DNA of 64,000 nucleotides, taken from NCBI GenBank assembly GCA_015056325.1, contig SVGL01000010.1, forward strand, positions 40,463 through 104,462, in the 5' to 3' direction. Source of the stretch: Clostridiales bacterium (GTDB lineage: Bacteria; Bacillota; Clostridia; Christensenellales; Aristaeellaceae). The position numbers and the translations under genes were made by a program. This document shows, in pieces, positions 33,779 to 44,265 of the stretch. Below the pieces are notes generated by a model, which made no database searches, was not told where the DNA came from, and was given only the letters and a program-made list of their open reading frames with translations. The first letter of the stretch is position 1, and every line of letters starts with the position of its first letter.

Positions 33779-35086
33779 TCAATGATATTCAGGCAGCCAG
33801 CCCTCGTGGGCGACGATCAGGTCGTCGCACAGGGAGACGATATCGTCAATGGACAATTCGCTCTGCAGGTGGGGATCCATCAGGGCGGCCTGGTAGATCT
33901 TATCCTTGGAGAGGGTCATGGCAGCCTCGATGGTCAGCAGCTGTACATTGATGTTGGTGCGGTTCAGGGCCGCGCACTGCTCGGGCAGATCGCCGATGTA
34001 GCAGGGCGTCACGCCGGATTTGTCCACCAGGCAGGGAACTTCCACGCAGGCATTGCGGGGGAGGTTGGTGATCAGGCCATTGTTGAGCACGTTGCCGCCG
34101 ATCTTGTAGGGCCGGTTGGTCTCCATGGCCTCCATGATGTAGCTGGCGTATTCGTTGGTGCGGGTATGGGAGAGGTGGGGATCCTTGGTGAGTTCGTCGC
34201 GCTGGGTCTCCCAACGGGCGATCTGGTTGACGCAGCGGCGGGGGTACTCATCCAGCGGGATGTTGAAGCGGTCGATCAGCTCCGGGTACTTGTCCTTGAT
34301 GAAGAAGGGCAGGTATTCGGCGTTGTGCTCGCTGGATTCGGTGACATAGTAGCCAAAGCGCTTCATCATCTCCAGGCGGACCATGTCGCCAATCTCCGCG
34401 ACCCTGGGGAGGACGCGCTGCCTGATTTCCGGGTAGAGATCCTTGCCGTCCTTGGTGATTTCCAGCAGCCAGGCCATGTGGTTGATGCCAGCGATCTTCC
34501 ACTGGATGCTGTCGTCATACTCCATGCCGGCGTGCTTCATCAGCGTGGGCGCGCAGACCTGCACGCTGTGGCAAAGGCCGACGGTCTTGACGCCCGTGTA
34601 GCGCAGCATCGCGCCGGTGAGCATGGCCATGGGGTTGGTGTAGTTGAGGAACCAGGCGTCGGGGCAGACCTCCTCCATGTCACGGGCGAAGTCCATCATC
34701 ACGGGGATGGTGCGCAGCGCACGGAAGATGCCGCCGATGCCCAGCGTATCGGCGATGGTCTGGCGTAGGCCGTACTTCTTGGGCACCTCGAAGTCGATGA
34801 CCGTGCAGGGGTCGTACAGGCCCACCTGGATGGCGTTGACCACATAATTCGCCCCGCGCAAGGCGTCCTTGCGGTTTTCCACGCCGCAGTACTTCTCAAT
34901 GCGGGCTTTGTTGCCCAGATTGTTGTTGATGGCGGTGAGCATCAGGTAGCTCTCCTCCAGGCGCTGGGGGTCGATGTCGTAGAGGGCGATGGTGCTTTCC
35001 TCCAGCGAGGGCGTGACCATGGCGTCACCCAGCACGTTCTTGGCGAACACCGTCGAGCCCGCGCCCATGAATGTGATCTTCGGCAT
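33779..35086 (-). CDS. melA: Glycoside hydrolase family 4 alpha-galactosidase/alpha-glucosidase
   Basis: GH4 enzymes hydrolyse alpha-glycosides by an NAD+- and Mn2+-dependent redox mechanism in the cytoplasm. The 435-residue protein has the N-terminal dinucleotide-binding motif KITFMGAGSTVF, the NYTNPMAMLTGA stretch and the metal-binding CHSVQ motif (C172, H173). The CHS form is that of MelA-type alpha-galactosidases. His-containing AGINHMAWLLEI is also conserved. It is a lone gene read against sigE and sigG, with AAAGGAG upstream. No transporter is adjacent. Confidence 0.92.
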   Translation of the reverse strand: MPKITFMGAGSTVFAKNVLGDAMVTPSLEESTIALYDIDPQRLEESYLMLTAINNNLGNKARIEKYCGVENRKDALRGANYVVNAIQVGLYDPCTVIDFEVPKKYGLRQTIADTLGIGGIFRALRTIPVMMDFARDMEEVCPDAWFLNYTNPMAMLTGAMLRYTGVKTVGLCHSVQVCAPTLMKHAGMEYDDSIQWKIAGINHMAWLLEITKDGKDLYPEIRQRVLPRVAEIGDMVRLEMMKRFGYYVTESSEHNAEYLPFFIKDKYPELIDRFNIPLDEYPRRCVNQIARWETQRDELTKDPHLSHTRTNEYASYIMEAMETNRPYKIGGNVLNNGLITNLPRNACVEVPCLVDKSGVTPCYIGDLPEQCAALNRTNINVQLLTIEAAMTLSKDKIYQAALMDPHLQSELSIDDIVSLCDDLIVAHEGWLPEYH

Positions 35087-35254
35087 ATGCAGTTGTCTCC
35101 TTTCGGATTGGTGGTTCCATTATATCCTAAACGTTGCAAAAGAGAAAGGGGGAACATGAAAGTTTTGCCGCATTGGCGGTGCTTTTGCTGCCAGCGATTA
35201 TCATCGGGGCTGCCGCGCCATACTCTGTATATCAGAGGTTGGAGGTATACGTTC

Positions 35255-36037
35255 ATGGCATATGGCAAGGTGGAGATCTGCGGGGTGGACACGACCAAGC
35301 TTCCGGTGCTGTCCCAGGCGAGGATGCTGGAGCTGTTTCCTATGGTGCACGCGGGGGACAAGGCGGCGAGGGATGAATTTGTGCAGGGAAATCTGCGTCT
35401 GGTGCTCAGCGTCATCCAGCGGTTTGCATCCCGCGGGGAGAATGCCGACGATCTGTTCCAGGTGGGGTGCATCGGGCTGATGAAGGCCATCGACAACTTC
35501 GACGTCAGCCAGAACGTGCGTTTTTCCACCTACGCTGTGCCGATGATCATCGGCGAGATCCGCCGGTATCTTAGGGACAACAACGCCATCCGCGTCAGCC
35601 GCTCCATGCGGGACACGGCTTACAAGGCCCTCCAGGCCCGGGACCGTCTGCAGGCCAAGCTCAACCGCGAGCCCACCATGGCGGAGATCGCCGCAGAGAT
35701 GGAGATCCCTCAGGAGGACGTCATCTTTGCCCTGGAGGCCATCCAGGATCCGGTCAGCCTCTTCGAACCCGTCTACAATGACGGCGGCGACGCCCTCTAC
35801 ATCATGGATCAGGTGCGCGACGAGGGCGCCCGTGACGACAACTGGGTGGAGGACATCGCCATCCGCGACGCCATGCGCAGGCTGAACGACCGGGAGAAGC
35901 GTATCATGCAGCTGCGGTTCTTCGAGGGCCGCACCCAGATGGAGGTGGCCGGGGAGATCGGCATCAGCCAGGCCCAGGTCTCCCGGCTGGAGAAGCAGGC
36001 GCTGCTCCACATGCGGCGCTCCATGCAGGTGACGTAA
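35255..36037 (+). CDS. sigG: Sporulation sigma factor sigma-G
   Basis: This is the late forespore sigma factor. The 260-residue protein opens with the diagnostic MAYGKVEICGVDTTKLPVL, which matches the sigma-G N-terminus rather than sigma-F. Region 2 has NLRLVLSVIQRF and DDLFQVGCIGLMKAIDNFD, region 3 has EPTMAEIAAEMEIPQEDV, and region 4 has LNDREKRIMQLRFFEGRTQM and GISQAQVSRLEKQAL. The ATG at 35255 has GGAGG 9 bases upstream. It has been separated from sigE by the inverted melA gene. Confidence 0.95.
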   Translation: MAYGKVEICGVDTTKLPVLSQARMLELFPMVHAGDKAARDEFVQGNLRLVLSVIQRFASRGENADDLFQVGCIGLMKAIDNFDVSQNVRFSTYAVPMIIGEIRRYLRDNNAIRVSRSMRDTAYKALQARDRLQAKLNREPTMAEIAAEMEIPQEDVIFALEAIQDPVSLFEPVYNDGGDALYIMDQVRDEGARDDNWVEDIAIRDAMRRLNDREKRIMQLRFFEGRTQMEVAGEIGISQAQVSRLEKQALLHMRRSMQVT

Positions 36038-36050
36038 GGGTGGCTTCTGC

Positions 36051-36080
36051 TTGACAATGGGCAGATCCCTGCTCTATAAT
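36051..36080 (+). promoter_or_regulatory. Sigma-A-type promoter for the GH113-like gene
   Basis: TTGACA (36051-36056), an 18-base spacer and TATAAT (36075-36080). Confidence 0.82.
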
Positions 36081-36137
36081 GTGAGCAAATACGGGTTAAA
36101 ACAGGATGCTGACGGCTGCCGTTGGAAAGGAAATACG

Positions 36138-37088
36138 ATGCGCTATTTGAATGGATGCACCTTTGGCTTTATGTCCCGACGCGGGTTTACCCAGCGCGAT
36201 GAGTGGAAAACCTCCCTGCGGCTGATGAAGGAGGAGACCGGCTGCGATGTGGTGATTCTCCCCGTAGCAGCTCTGCAGGATCATGCGTACTCTACCCAGG
36301 TCGATTACACCACCCCCGATGTGATGAGCATGGATGATGTGCGCGCCGTTGCCAGAGAGGCGCGAAGCCTGGGCATGCAGGTGGTCATCAAGGCCATGGT
36401 CAACTGCCGCGATGGGTATTGGCGTGCCTACATCCGCTTCTTCGACAGCTGCGTTCCGACCGAGCCCACATGGGATCAGTGGTTTGGCAGTTACGGCGAA
36501 TTTGTGGTGACGCTGGCCCGCACGGCACAGGAAATTCAGGCGGAGATGTTCTGCGTGGGATGCGAAATGGTCGGCACGGATCACCGCGCGGAGGAATGGC
36601 GGGCGCTGATTGCTGACGTCCGTCAGGTGTACACCGGCCCGGTGACCTACAACTGCGATAAATTCCAGGAGAACAATATCACCTGGTGGGATGCGGTGGA
36701 TGCCATTTCTTCCTCTGGCTACTATCCCATTGATCAGCTTGAGGAGCATTTCACCCGCATTGAACAGGTGGCGGAGACATTTGACCGTCCCTTTTTCTTC
36801 ATGGAGAGCGGGTGCCCCAGCCGCAGGGGCAGTGAATATGTGCCCAACAACTGGGCCTTCGGCGGCGAGCAGTGCCTGGACAGCCAGACTCAGTGGTATC
36901 GGGCCTATGTGGACGCGCTGCTGCGGCACCCGAAGATTCGCGGCTGCGTCTGGTGGGACTGGAGCGCCATGCATCTGTATCCCATCGAAAAGGCTGCCTC
37001 GGATGCGGGCTATGCCCTTTATGGCAAGCCTGCTGCCCGTGTGCTGCGCGAGTACAGCCTGGCTGTTGCCAAACGCGAAAAAGGATGA
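36138..37088 (+). CDS. GH113-like TIM-barrel glycoside hydrolase
   Basis: This 316-residue protein resembles family GH113 (beta-mannanase type). It has a barrel start RGFTQRDEWKTSLRLM, the EARSLGMQVVIKAMVN strand, a probable acid/base Glu in FCVGCEMVGTDHR (E143), the YTGPVTYNCDKF strand and a probable nucleophile in RPFFFMESGCPSR (E223), ending with GCVWWDWSAMHLYP. There is no signal peptide, so it would act inside the cell on imported oligosaccharides. It is monocistronic with its own promoter and terminator. Substrate specificity is not established. Confidence 0.78.
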   Translation: MRYLNGCTFGFMSRRGFTQRDEWKTSLRLMKEETGCDVVILPVAALQDHAYSTQVDYTTPDVMSMDDVRAVAREARSLGMQVVIKAMVNCRDGYWRAYIRFFDSCVPTEPTWDQWFGSYGEFVVTLARTAQEIQAEMFCVGCEMVGTDHRAEEWRALIADVRQVYTGPVTYNCDKFQENNITWWDAVDAISSSGYYPIDQLEEHFTRIEQVAETFDRPFFFMESGCPSRRGSEYVPNNWAFGGEQCLDSQTQWYRAYVDALLRHPKIRGCVWWDWSAMHLYPIEKAASDAGYALYGKPAARVLREYSLAVAKREKG

Positions 37089-37127
37089 GGGCTTGCGCGC
37101 TGCGCTGTTGAAAAGACGATACAAATG

Positions 37128-37161
37128 GCATAGCTGCACAGCCGGCTATGCCGCTTTTTGT
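37128..37161 (+). terminator. Terminator after the GH113-like gene
   Basis: GGCATAGC (37128-37135) pairs with GCTATGCC (37146-37153), followed by GCTTTTT. Confidence 0.85.
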
Positions 37162-37235
37162 GGGCAGGGTGATCGTCTGAGGGGGAGCCTAACAGCGCCG
37201 TCCGGCATAAGCTGAAAGGGGAGGCACGCATCATA

Positions 37236-37325
37236 ATGAGGTCGGGTTATGCCCGACTAGCGAAAGCAAATGCTTGCATTTGCCGAGCGCAGCCAGCTGC
37301 AGGCTGTATGCCTGGGGATGGCCGA
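37236..37325 (+). repeat. Family A structured repeat, copy 5 (mazF leader)
   Basis: Stem 1 is GTCGGG-ttatg-CCCGAC, linker TAGCGA, stem 2 GCAAATGC-tt-GCATTTGC, linker GAGCGCAGCCA, stem 3 GCAGGC/GCCTG, ending GGGATGGCCGA. It ends 52 bases before mazF. Confidence 0.87.
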
Positions 37326-37377
37326 AGACTGTGCTTCCAGAAAAAACAGCTTGACATCCCGGACGGAGTGTGACATC

Positions 37378-37716
37378 ATGAAACGTGGAGATATATACAG
37401 GGCTGACCTGGATCCGGTGGTCGGCTCGGAGCAGGGCGGTGTGCGCCCGGTGCTCATCATTCAGAATGATACGGGCAATCTGCATTCGCCCACGGTGATC
37501 GTGGCGGCCATCACGGCCAGGCAGAAGAAGCCCCATATGCCGGTGCATGTGCCTATCACCGCTGGGGAGAGCGGCCTGCCCGCTGACTCCGTGGTGCTGA
37601 CGGAGCAGGTGCGCACGCTGGAGAAATCCCGGCTGACAAAATACCTCGGCCATCTGCCGGCGGATGCCATGGCCCGCATCGACGCGGCGCTGATGCGTTC
37701 CATCGGTACGGCCTGA
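37378..37716 (+). CDS. mazF: MazF/PemK-family endoribonuclease toxin
   Basis: This is a 112-residue mRNA interferase of the NdoA/MazF type: MKRGDIYRADLDPVVGSEQG, GVRPVLIIQNDTGN (with the active-site Arg), TVIVAAITARQ and LTEQVRTLEKSRL are all family-typical. The expected antitoxin gene (mazE/ndoAI) is not upstream; instead there is a family A repeat and a terminator. YitT follows 24 bases downstream. It could be an orphan toxin, or the antitoxin may be encoded elsewhere. Confidence 0.93.
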   Translation: MKRGDIYRADLDPVVGSEQGGVRPVLIIQNDTGNLHSPTVIVAAITARQKKPHMPVHVPITAGESGLPADSVVLTEQVRTLEKSRLTKYLGHLPADAMARIDAALMRSIGTA

Positions 37717-37740
37717 AGCGCTGATGACAGGGAGGAACCT

Positions 37741-38613
37741 ATGAACCTGATGAAAAAGCTCAATAAGGCGGCAAAGCGGGAACAGATGCTGGCCTGGCTG
37801 CAGATTGTGCTGGGCTGCGTGATTGGCGCGGCGGCATACCCGACCTTCCTGGATCCGGGAAAGATTGCGCCCGGCGGCCTCACCGGCGTGGCCATGATCA
37901 TGAAGCACCTCTGGGGCTGGGATATCGGTATTACCTCCCTGATCCTGAACGTGCCGCTGTTTATTGTGGGCTACAAGGCCATGGGGCGGGTTTTTGCCTT
38001 CCGCAGCCTGGTGGCAACGATCCTCTTCTCCCTGATGATCGACTTTCTGCCTCTTAAGGAGATTCCCGTGGAGCCTATCCTGGGTACGCTCTACGGCGGC
38101 ATATTACTGGGCATCGGCCTGGGCTTTATCCTGCGCGGCGGCGCCACCACCGGCGGCACGGATATGGCGGCCCGCATGGTGCATAAGTATCTTCCCTTCC
38201 TGTCGGTAGGCATGTTCCTGTTCCTGATTGACTGCGTGGTGGTCATCGCTGCGTGGATCTTTATCGGTTCCTCCGAGGCGCTGTATGCGCTGATCTGCAT
38301 CTTTGTCTCCGGCAAGGCGGTGGATATGGTCATGCTGGGCCTGAGCAGCAATAAGGCCTGCTTCGTCATTTCCGACCGGTGGGAGAAGGTCTCCCAGCGA
38401 TTGCTGACGGAAATGGAGCGCGGCGTCACCCAGCTCAGCGCCCGCGGCGCCTACACCGGCACTGAGCGCCCTGTGGTGCTCTGCGTGCTGCCGCCGCAGG
38501 AGGTTGCCCGCCTGAAGGAGATCGTCCGCCAGGAGGACGAAAAAGCCTTCATGTTTATCACCGAGGCCCATGAGGCCCTGGGCGAGGGCTTCTCCAGCTT
38601 GATGAGCGAATAA
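37741..38613 (+). CDS. YitT-family membrane protein
   Basis: This 290-residue protein has five or six transmembrane helices (about residues 17-190), containing PGGLTGVAMIM and GGATTGGTDMAARMV. A C-terminal soluble domain of the DUF2179 type follows (about 205-285: SDRWEKVSQRLLTEMERGVTQLSARGAYTG). The family is widespread in Firmicutes and has no settled function. It begins with AGGGAGG 24 bases after mazF, so the two may share a transcript. Confidence 0.88.
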   Translation: MNLMKKLNKAAKREQMLAWLQIVLGCVIGAAAYPTFLDPGKIAPGGLTGVAMIMKHLWGWDIGITSLILNVPLFIVGYKAMGRVFAFRSLVATILFSLMIDFLPLKEIPVEPILGTLYGGILLGIGLGFILRGGATTGGTDMAARMVHKYLPFLSVGMFLFLIDCVVVIAAWIFIGSSEALYALICIFVSGKAVDMVMLGLSSNKACFVISDRWEKVSQRLLTEMERGVTQLSARGAYTGTERPVVLCVLPPQEVARLKEIVRQEDEKAFMFITEAHEALGEGFSSLMSE

Positions 38614-38619
38614 TATACA

Positions 38620-38657
38620 GCCTGTGGGGATCCCCCTGCGGGCCTTCTTCTTTTTGG
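38620..38657 (+). terminator. Terminator after the YitT gene
   Basis: GCCTGTGGGG pairs imperfectly with CCCCCTGCGGGC, followed by a T-rich tail. Confidence 0.6.
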
Positions 38658-38680
38658 GGTATATAGTTTAATTTTCAGCC

Positions 38681-38709
38681 TTGCGAAAATGTACGTTTCA
38701 TGCTATAAT
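38681..38709 (+). promoter_or_regulatory. Sigma-A promoter for the BMP-type binding protein
   Basis: TTGCGA (38681-38686), a 17-base spacer and TATAAT (38704-38709). Confidence 0.75.
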
Positions 38710-38765
38710 CATTTCGGATTCCAAAACTCGTTCCCCAAAACGACATAAGACAGGAGGAGTTCCCC

Positions 38766-39869
38766 ATGAAGAAGTTCCTTGCGATGCTTCTTGCCATGGC
38801 CATGATGCTGGGCTGCGTTGCCTTTGCTGAGGCCGTGAACCCCGACGAGATCGCCGACAACGTCACCTCTGCTGACGGCAAGTATGAGCTTGCCTTCGTC
38901 ACCGACGTTGGCCAGCTGAAGGACAAGTCCTTCAACCAGGGCACCTGGAATGGCGTGAAGCTCTACGGCTACCAGAACAACCTGACCTACAAGTACTACC
39001 AGCCCGCCAATGGCGATCAGGCTACCGACGATGACCGTTACGACGCCATGAAGGCTGCCTGCGAAGGCGGCGCCAAGGTCGTTGTGTGCGCCGGCTTCAT
39101 GCAGGGCACCGCGCTGGCCAAGGCTGCTGCTGAGTTCCCCGAGGTGAAGTTCGTCTTCATCGACGGCTGGACGCTGGGCCTGAAGAACGTTGCTGCCATC
39201 GCCTTCGCTGAGGAGCAGTCCGGCTACCTGGCCGGCTACGCCACCGTGAAGGAAGGCTTCACCAAGCTGGGCTTCTCCGGCGGCGGCGGCGGCACCAACC
39301 CCGCTTGCATCCGTTACGGCTACGGCTTCGCTCAGGGCGCCAACGCGGCTGCTGCCGAGATGGGCGTGGAAGTTGAGCTGAAGTACTCCTGGCAGTACGG
39401 CGCTTCCTTCTCTGCTTCTGCTGAACTGCAGACCATGATCTCCGGCTGGTACGAGACTGGCACCGAGATCGTCTTTGCTTGCGGCGGCTCCATGTTCTCC
39501 TCCATCGTTGCGGCTGCCTCCGCCAACGACGCCTACGTGGTGGGTGTTGACGTTGACCAGTCCTTCGAGTCTGAGACCGTTGTGACTTCCGCCCTGAAGG
39601 GCCTGTCCAACGCCACCGCTTGGGCCATCGCCAAGAACTACAACGGCGAGTGGGATACCGTGGGTGACGTGGCCATCTCCCTGGGCGCCAACGACGATGC
39701 TGTCGGCCTGCCCACCGAGACCTGGTCTCTGACCGGCTGGACCGTGGAAGAGTACAACGCCCTGCTGGCCGCCATCAAGGCCGGCTCCGTGGTGGTTGAC
39801 AACACCGTGTACGAGAACGACGCTGTGACCTCCGTCGCCTTCTCTAACCTGAAGCTCATCTACGAGTAA
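38766..39869 (+). CDS. BMP/PnrA-family substrate-binding protein (probable nucleoside lipoprotein)
   Basis: This is the extracellular binding component of a nucleoside ABC transporter. The 367-residue protein has a signal peptide (residues 1-about 23) with a possible lipobox ending in C17 (MLGC); alternatively cleavage could fall at AFAEA. Family blocks include AFVTDVGQLKDKSFNQGTW, VCAGFMQGTALAKAA, VAAIAFAEEQSGYLAGY and VVGVDVDQSFES. Length and order match PnrA/BmpA proteins that bind purine nucleosides. The codons are strongly biased towards GC-ending forms, suggesting high expression. It is followed by a terminator and then the transporter genes, an arrangement that would give excess binding protein. 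Confidence 0.92.
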   Translation: MKKFLAMLLAMAMMLGCVAFAEAVNPDEIADNVTSADGKYELAFVTDVGQLKDKSFNQGTWNGVKLYGYQNNLTYKYYQPANGDQATDDDRYDAMKAACEGGAKVVVCAGFMQGTALAKAAAEFPEVKFVFIDGWTLGLKNVAAIAFAEEQSGYLAGYATVKEGFTKLGFSGGGGGTNPACIRYGYGFAQGANAAAAEMGVEVELKYSWQYGASFSASAELQTMISGWYETGTEIVFACGGSMFSSIVAAASANDAYVVGVDVDQSFESETVVTSALKGLSNATAWAIAKNYNGEWDTVGDVAISLGANDDAVGLPTETWSLTGWTVEEYNALLAAIKAGSVVVDNTVYENDAVTSVAFSNLKLIYE

Positions 39870-39885
39870 TCGAATCCATCAAGGG

Positions 39886-39914
39886 GGAGTACCTTCGGGT
39901 ACTCCTCTTTTTTG
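39886..39914 (+). terminator. Terminator between the binding protein and ABC genes
   Basis: GGAGTACC-ttcg-GGTACTCC is followed by a T-rich tail of nine bases. Confidence 0.9.
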
Positions 39915-39933
39915 TGTCTTTCCTGCATTTTCC

Positions 39934-39962
39934 TTGCTTTTTTCCGTTTTTCGCTTTATAAT
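39934..39962 (+). promoter_or_regulatory. Sigma-A promoter for the ABC transporter genes
   Basis: TTGCTT (39934-39939), a 17-base spacer and TATAAT (39957-39962). Confidence 0.78.
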
Positions 39963-40024
39963 ATATTCAAGTATGTTCGCAGGGCTTTTCCTGCATAATT
40001 GCAAATGGAAAGGGAGGTGGCTGC

Positions 40025-41568
<1,544 letters not shown>

Positions 41569-41572
<4 letters not shown>

Positions 41573-42807
41573 GCAAGTTCAACATGAAGGGCCTCCTGAA
41601 CAAGGATGGCACCAAAACGGTGCTGGCCTCCCTGCTGTCGATCTTCATCGGCATGCTGGCGGGCAGCGTGATCATTACCATCGTAGGCCTGAGCAATGAG
41701 ACCCTGGGCGTCAAGGGCGCGTGGGACGGTGTGCGCATCGTGCTGCTGGGTTTGTTCGTCAAGGGCCGCGACAGCGTCGGCAACCTGGTTTTCGCCTTCA
41801 ACCCGCAGATGATGGGCAACATGCTCTTCAATGCGACCCCGGTGATCCTTACCGGCCTCTCCGTGGCGGTTGCCTATAAGACGGGCCTGTTCAACATCGG
41901 CGCCCCCGGTCAGTACCTGGCGGGCACCGCAGCGACGCTGTTCATCGCTCTGTGCATCCCGGTGACCGGCTCTGAAATGACCGCCTGGTACGCCAGCAAG
42001 GGCGTTGAATTTGCCGTGACCTATCCCGGCTGGTTCGTGTGGGTGCTGGCCTTCCTGGGCGGTATGGCGGCGGGCGCCATCTGGGGCGCCATTCCCGGTC
42101 TTCTCAAGGCCTGGCTGAACATCAACGAGGTGCTGGCCTGCATCATGACCAACTGGATCGCTGCCAACCTGGTGACCTGGGTCTTCGATGCCTCCAACCT
42201 CAAGAACATGGTGGAAAACACCAAGACCGGCTACATTTATAAGTCCTCCTTCAACGGCGTGGAGACCTCGAAAATGTGGCTGGACAAGATCTTCCCCGGC
42301 TCCCAGGTCAACGGCGGCATCATCCTGGCCATCGTGATGGCAGTGGTGGTGTTCATCATCCTCAGCCGCACCACCTTCGGCTTTGAGCTCAAGGCCTGCG
42401 GCTCCAACCGCTTTGCGGCCCGTTACGCCGGCATCAAGGACAAGCGTTCCATCGTGATTTCGATGTCCTTCGCGGGTGCGCTGGCGGGCGCGGCGGCCTC
42501 CCTGTACTGGCTGGCCGGCAACACCGAGTTCTTCTGGTCCACCTATCAGGCACTGCCGGGCGTTGGCTTCAACGGCATTCCCGTGGCGCTGCTGGCTGCC
42601 AACAACCCCATCGGCGTGGTCTTCACCGGCATGTTCATGTCCATGCTGGATATCTGCGGTCTGCAGCTGAAGAACCTCACCGGCTTCAATGAGTACATCA
42701 CCGACGTGATCATCGCCGTGATCGTGTATCTGGCGGCGTTCTCCCTGGTGATCAAGATGCTGATCGGAAAGATTCTGAGCAAGCGCGGAAAGGAGGCAGG
42801 GAAGTAA
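41569..42807 (+). CDS. Nucleoside ABC transporter permease 1
   Basis: This 412-residue integral membrane permease of the BPD_transp_2 (NupP-like) type has about nine or ten helices. GQYLAGTAATLFIALC, AGAIWGAIPGLLKAWLNINEVLACIM and GFELKACGSNRFAARYAGIK are typical of branched-chain/nucleoside permeases. It starts with GTG overlapping the ATPase stop and overlaps the next gene by one base, showing strong coupling. Confidence 0.93.
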
Positions 42808-43901
42808 TGGATATCATGGAGATTTTCTCTCAGGCCATTAACCAGGGTACGATTCCCTTCCTCATCCGCCAGACGCTGATCTACGCCGTTCCGCTGATGA
42901 TCGTGGCGCTGGCTGGCGTGTTCTCCGAGCGCAGCGGCGTGATCAACCTGGCGCTGGAAGGCATCATGATCTTCGGCGCCTTCGTGGGCGTGCTCTTTGT
43001 GCGCCTGGTGCAGCAGTGGGGCTGGTTTGAGGCCGCCTACAACGCGAAAAACTGGATGACCCTGCAGGGCTTTGCCTTCCTGACGATGGTGGTGTCTGCA
43101 GCGCTGGGTGCTGCCTTTGCGATGCTGCTGGCCTTTGCCGCCATCAACCTCAAGGCGGATCAGACCATCGGCGGCACCGCCCTGAACCTGATGGCGCCCG
43201 CACTGGTGCTGTTCTTCGTGCGCATTCTGGCCAACCAGAACACCCTGCAGATGTTCAAGGGCGACTCCGCCGGCTGGTTCATGCTCAAGGAGAGTCTTTT
43301 CGGCTTCGGCGTAGGCCGCGGCGTGAACAAGACGCCCTCGATGGGCTTCTTCGGGCAGGTTTTCGTCAACAAGGTCTACCCGATGACCTATGTGTGCATC
43401 CTGATCTTCATCGTGCTTGCCATCATCCTGTACAAGACCAAGTTCGGTCTGCGCCTGCGTGCCTGCGGTGAAAATCCCCAGGCGGCGGATTCCCTTGGCA
43501 TCAACGTGTTCAAGATGCGCTATGCGGGCGTTGGCATCTCCGGCGCGCTGGCGGGCATGGGCGGCTTCGTGTACGCGATGACCACCGCCAACTGCACCTC
43601 CAACGGCGACGTGGCGGGCTTCGGCTTCCTGGCCCTGGCCGTCATGATCTTCGGCAACTGGAAGCCGGGCAATATCGCCGGTGCGGCGCTGCTCTTCGGC
43701 CTCTTCAAGTGCATCGCGGCCTCCTACACCTCCCTGGATATCAATGGCGACGGCGTTTACTGGCTTAAGGAGATCGGTATCTCTGCCCACGCCTACCGCC
43801 TGCTGCCCTATGTGATTACTCTGGTGGTGCTGGCCTTCACGTCGAAGTCCTCCCGCGCTCCCAAGGCCGAGGGCATTCCCTACGACAAATCTACACGGTA
43901 A
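42807..43901 (+). CDS. Nucleoside ABC transporter permease 2
   Basis: This 364-residue permease is homologous to the preceding gene, NupQ-like. FSERSGVINLALEGIMIFGAF, the GLRLRACGENPQAADSLGINV loop and GAALLFGLFKCIA support the family. The stop/start overlap TAATG links it to permease 1. Together with the ATPase and the binding protein it forms a complete importer, located next to the purine biosynthesis genes. Confidence 0.93.
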   Translation: MDIMEIFSQAINQGTIPFLIRQTLIYAVPLMIVALAGVFSERSGVINLALEGIMIFGAFVGVLFVRLVQQWGWFEAAYNAKNWMTLQGFAFLTMVVSAALGAAFAMLLAFAAINLKADQTIGGTALNLMAPALVLFFVRILANQNTLQMFKGDSAGWFMLKESLFGFGVGRGVNKTPSMGFFGQVFVNKVYPMTYVCILIFIVLAIILYKTKFGLRLRACGENPQAADSLGINVFKMRYAGVGISGALAGMGGFVYAMTTANCTSNGDVAGFGFLALAVMIFGNWKPGNIAGAALLFGLFKCIAASYTSLDINGDGVYWLKEIGISAHAYRLLPYVITLVVLAFTSKSSRAPKAEGIPYDKSTR

Positions 43902-43906
43902 ATCCC

Positions 43907-43939
43907 AAGGCGGACGGAGCTGTTTTCGTCCGCCTTTTC
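43907..43939 (+). terminator. Terminator after the nucleoside transporter
   Basis: AGGCGGACG (43908-43916) pairs with CGTCCGCCT (43927-43935), followed by TTT. Confidence 0.85.
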
Positions 43940-44030
43940 TGCGCCTGTAACATTTGGTCAACGCGGGGCCGGAAGCGGCATCAAACCGAAACGATGTTTG
44001 ATTTCCTGGCAGAAATGTTCGGAAAATCTC

Positions 44031-44059
44031 TTGACATCGAGGGACGATTGCGGTAAAAT
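44031..44059 (+). promoter_or_regulatory. Sigma-A promoter for the pur cluster
   Basis: TTGACA (44031-44036), a 17-base spacer and TAAAAT (44054-44059), about 205 bases upstream of purE. Confidence 0.85.
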
Positions 44060-44127
44060 GATCCTGTAATGTTTTCTCGACAGGCCTGATCAGCCCGTCC
44101 CGACGCAGTACAAAAGGAGGCGCCGCC

Positions 44128-44211
44128 ATGTCCAGCCAGCAGATGGTTGTCCGTCAAGGGGAGGCGTGTATCCTTTTCCGGAATTTGTCAAATCACATGA
44201 GCACGTTCTGA
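44128..44211 (+). CDS. Upstream ORF in the purE leader (27 codons), possible attenuator peptide
   Basis: The ATG follows AAAGGAGG by 7 bases, a stronger site than that of many full genes here. It encodes MSSQQMVVRQGEACILFRN followed by LSNHMSTF. Its last five codons, including the stop at 44209-44211, lie inside the 5' arm of the terminator at 44199-44235. The layout is that of a translated leader coupled to termination. No homologue is known to me. Confidence 0.65.
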   Translation: MSSQQMVVRQGEACILFRNLSNHMSTF

Positions 44212-44235
44212 TTGTATACAGACCGTGCTCTTTTT
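44199..44235 (+). terminator. Attenuator terminator before purE
   Basis: GAGCACG (44199-44205) and TCTG (44207-44210) pair with CAGA and CGTGCTC (44224-44230), followed by TTTTT. It lies between the pur promoter and purE, so read-through must be regulated or partial. Confidence 0.85.
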
Positions 44236-44265
44236 GTGGCTCTGCCGCAGAAGAGGAGGAGAAGT

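Noticed and set aside
43940..44127. Purine or PRPP riboswitch upstream of purE
   Set aside because: I could not find the conserved core of either class in the leader.
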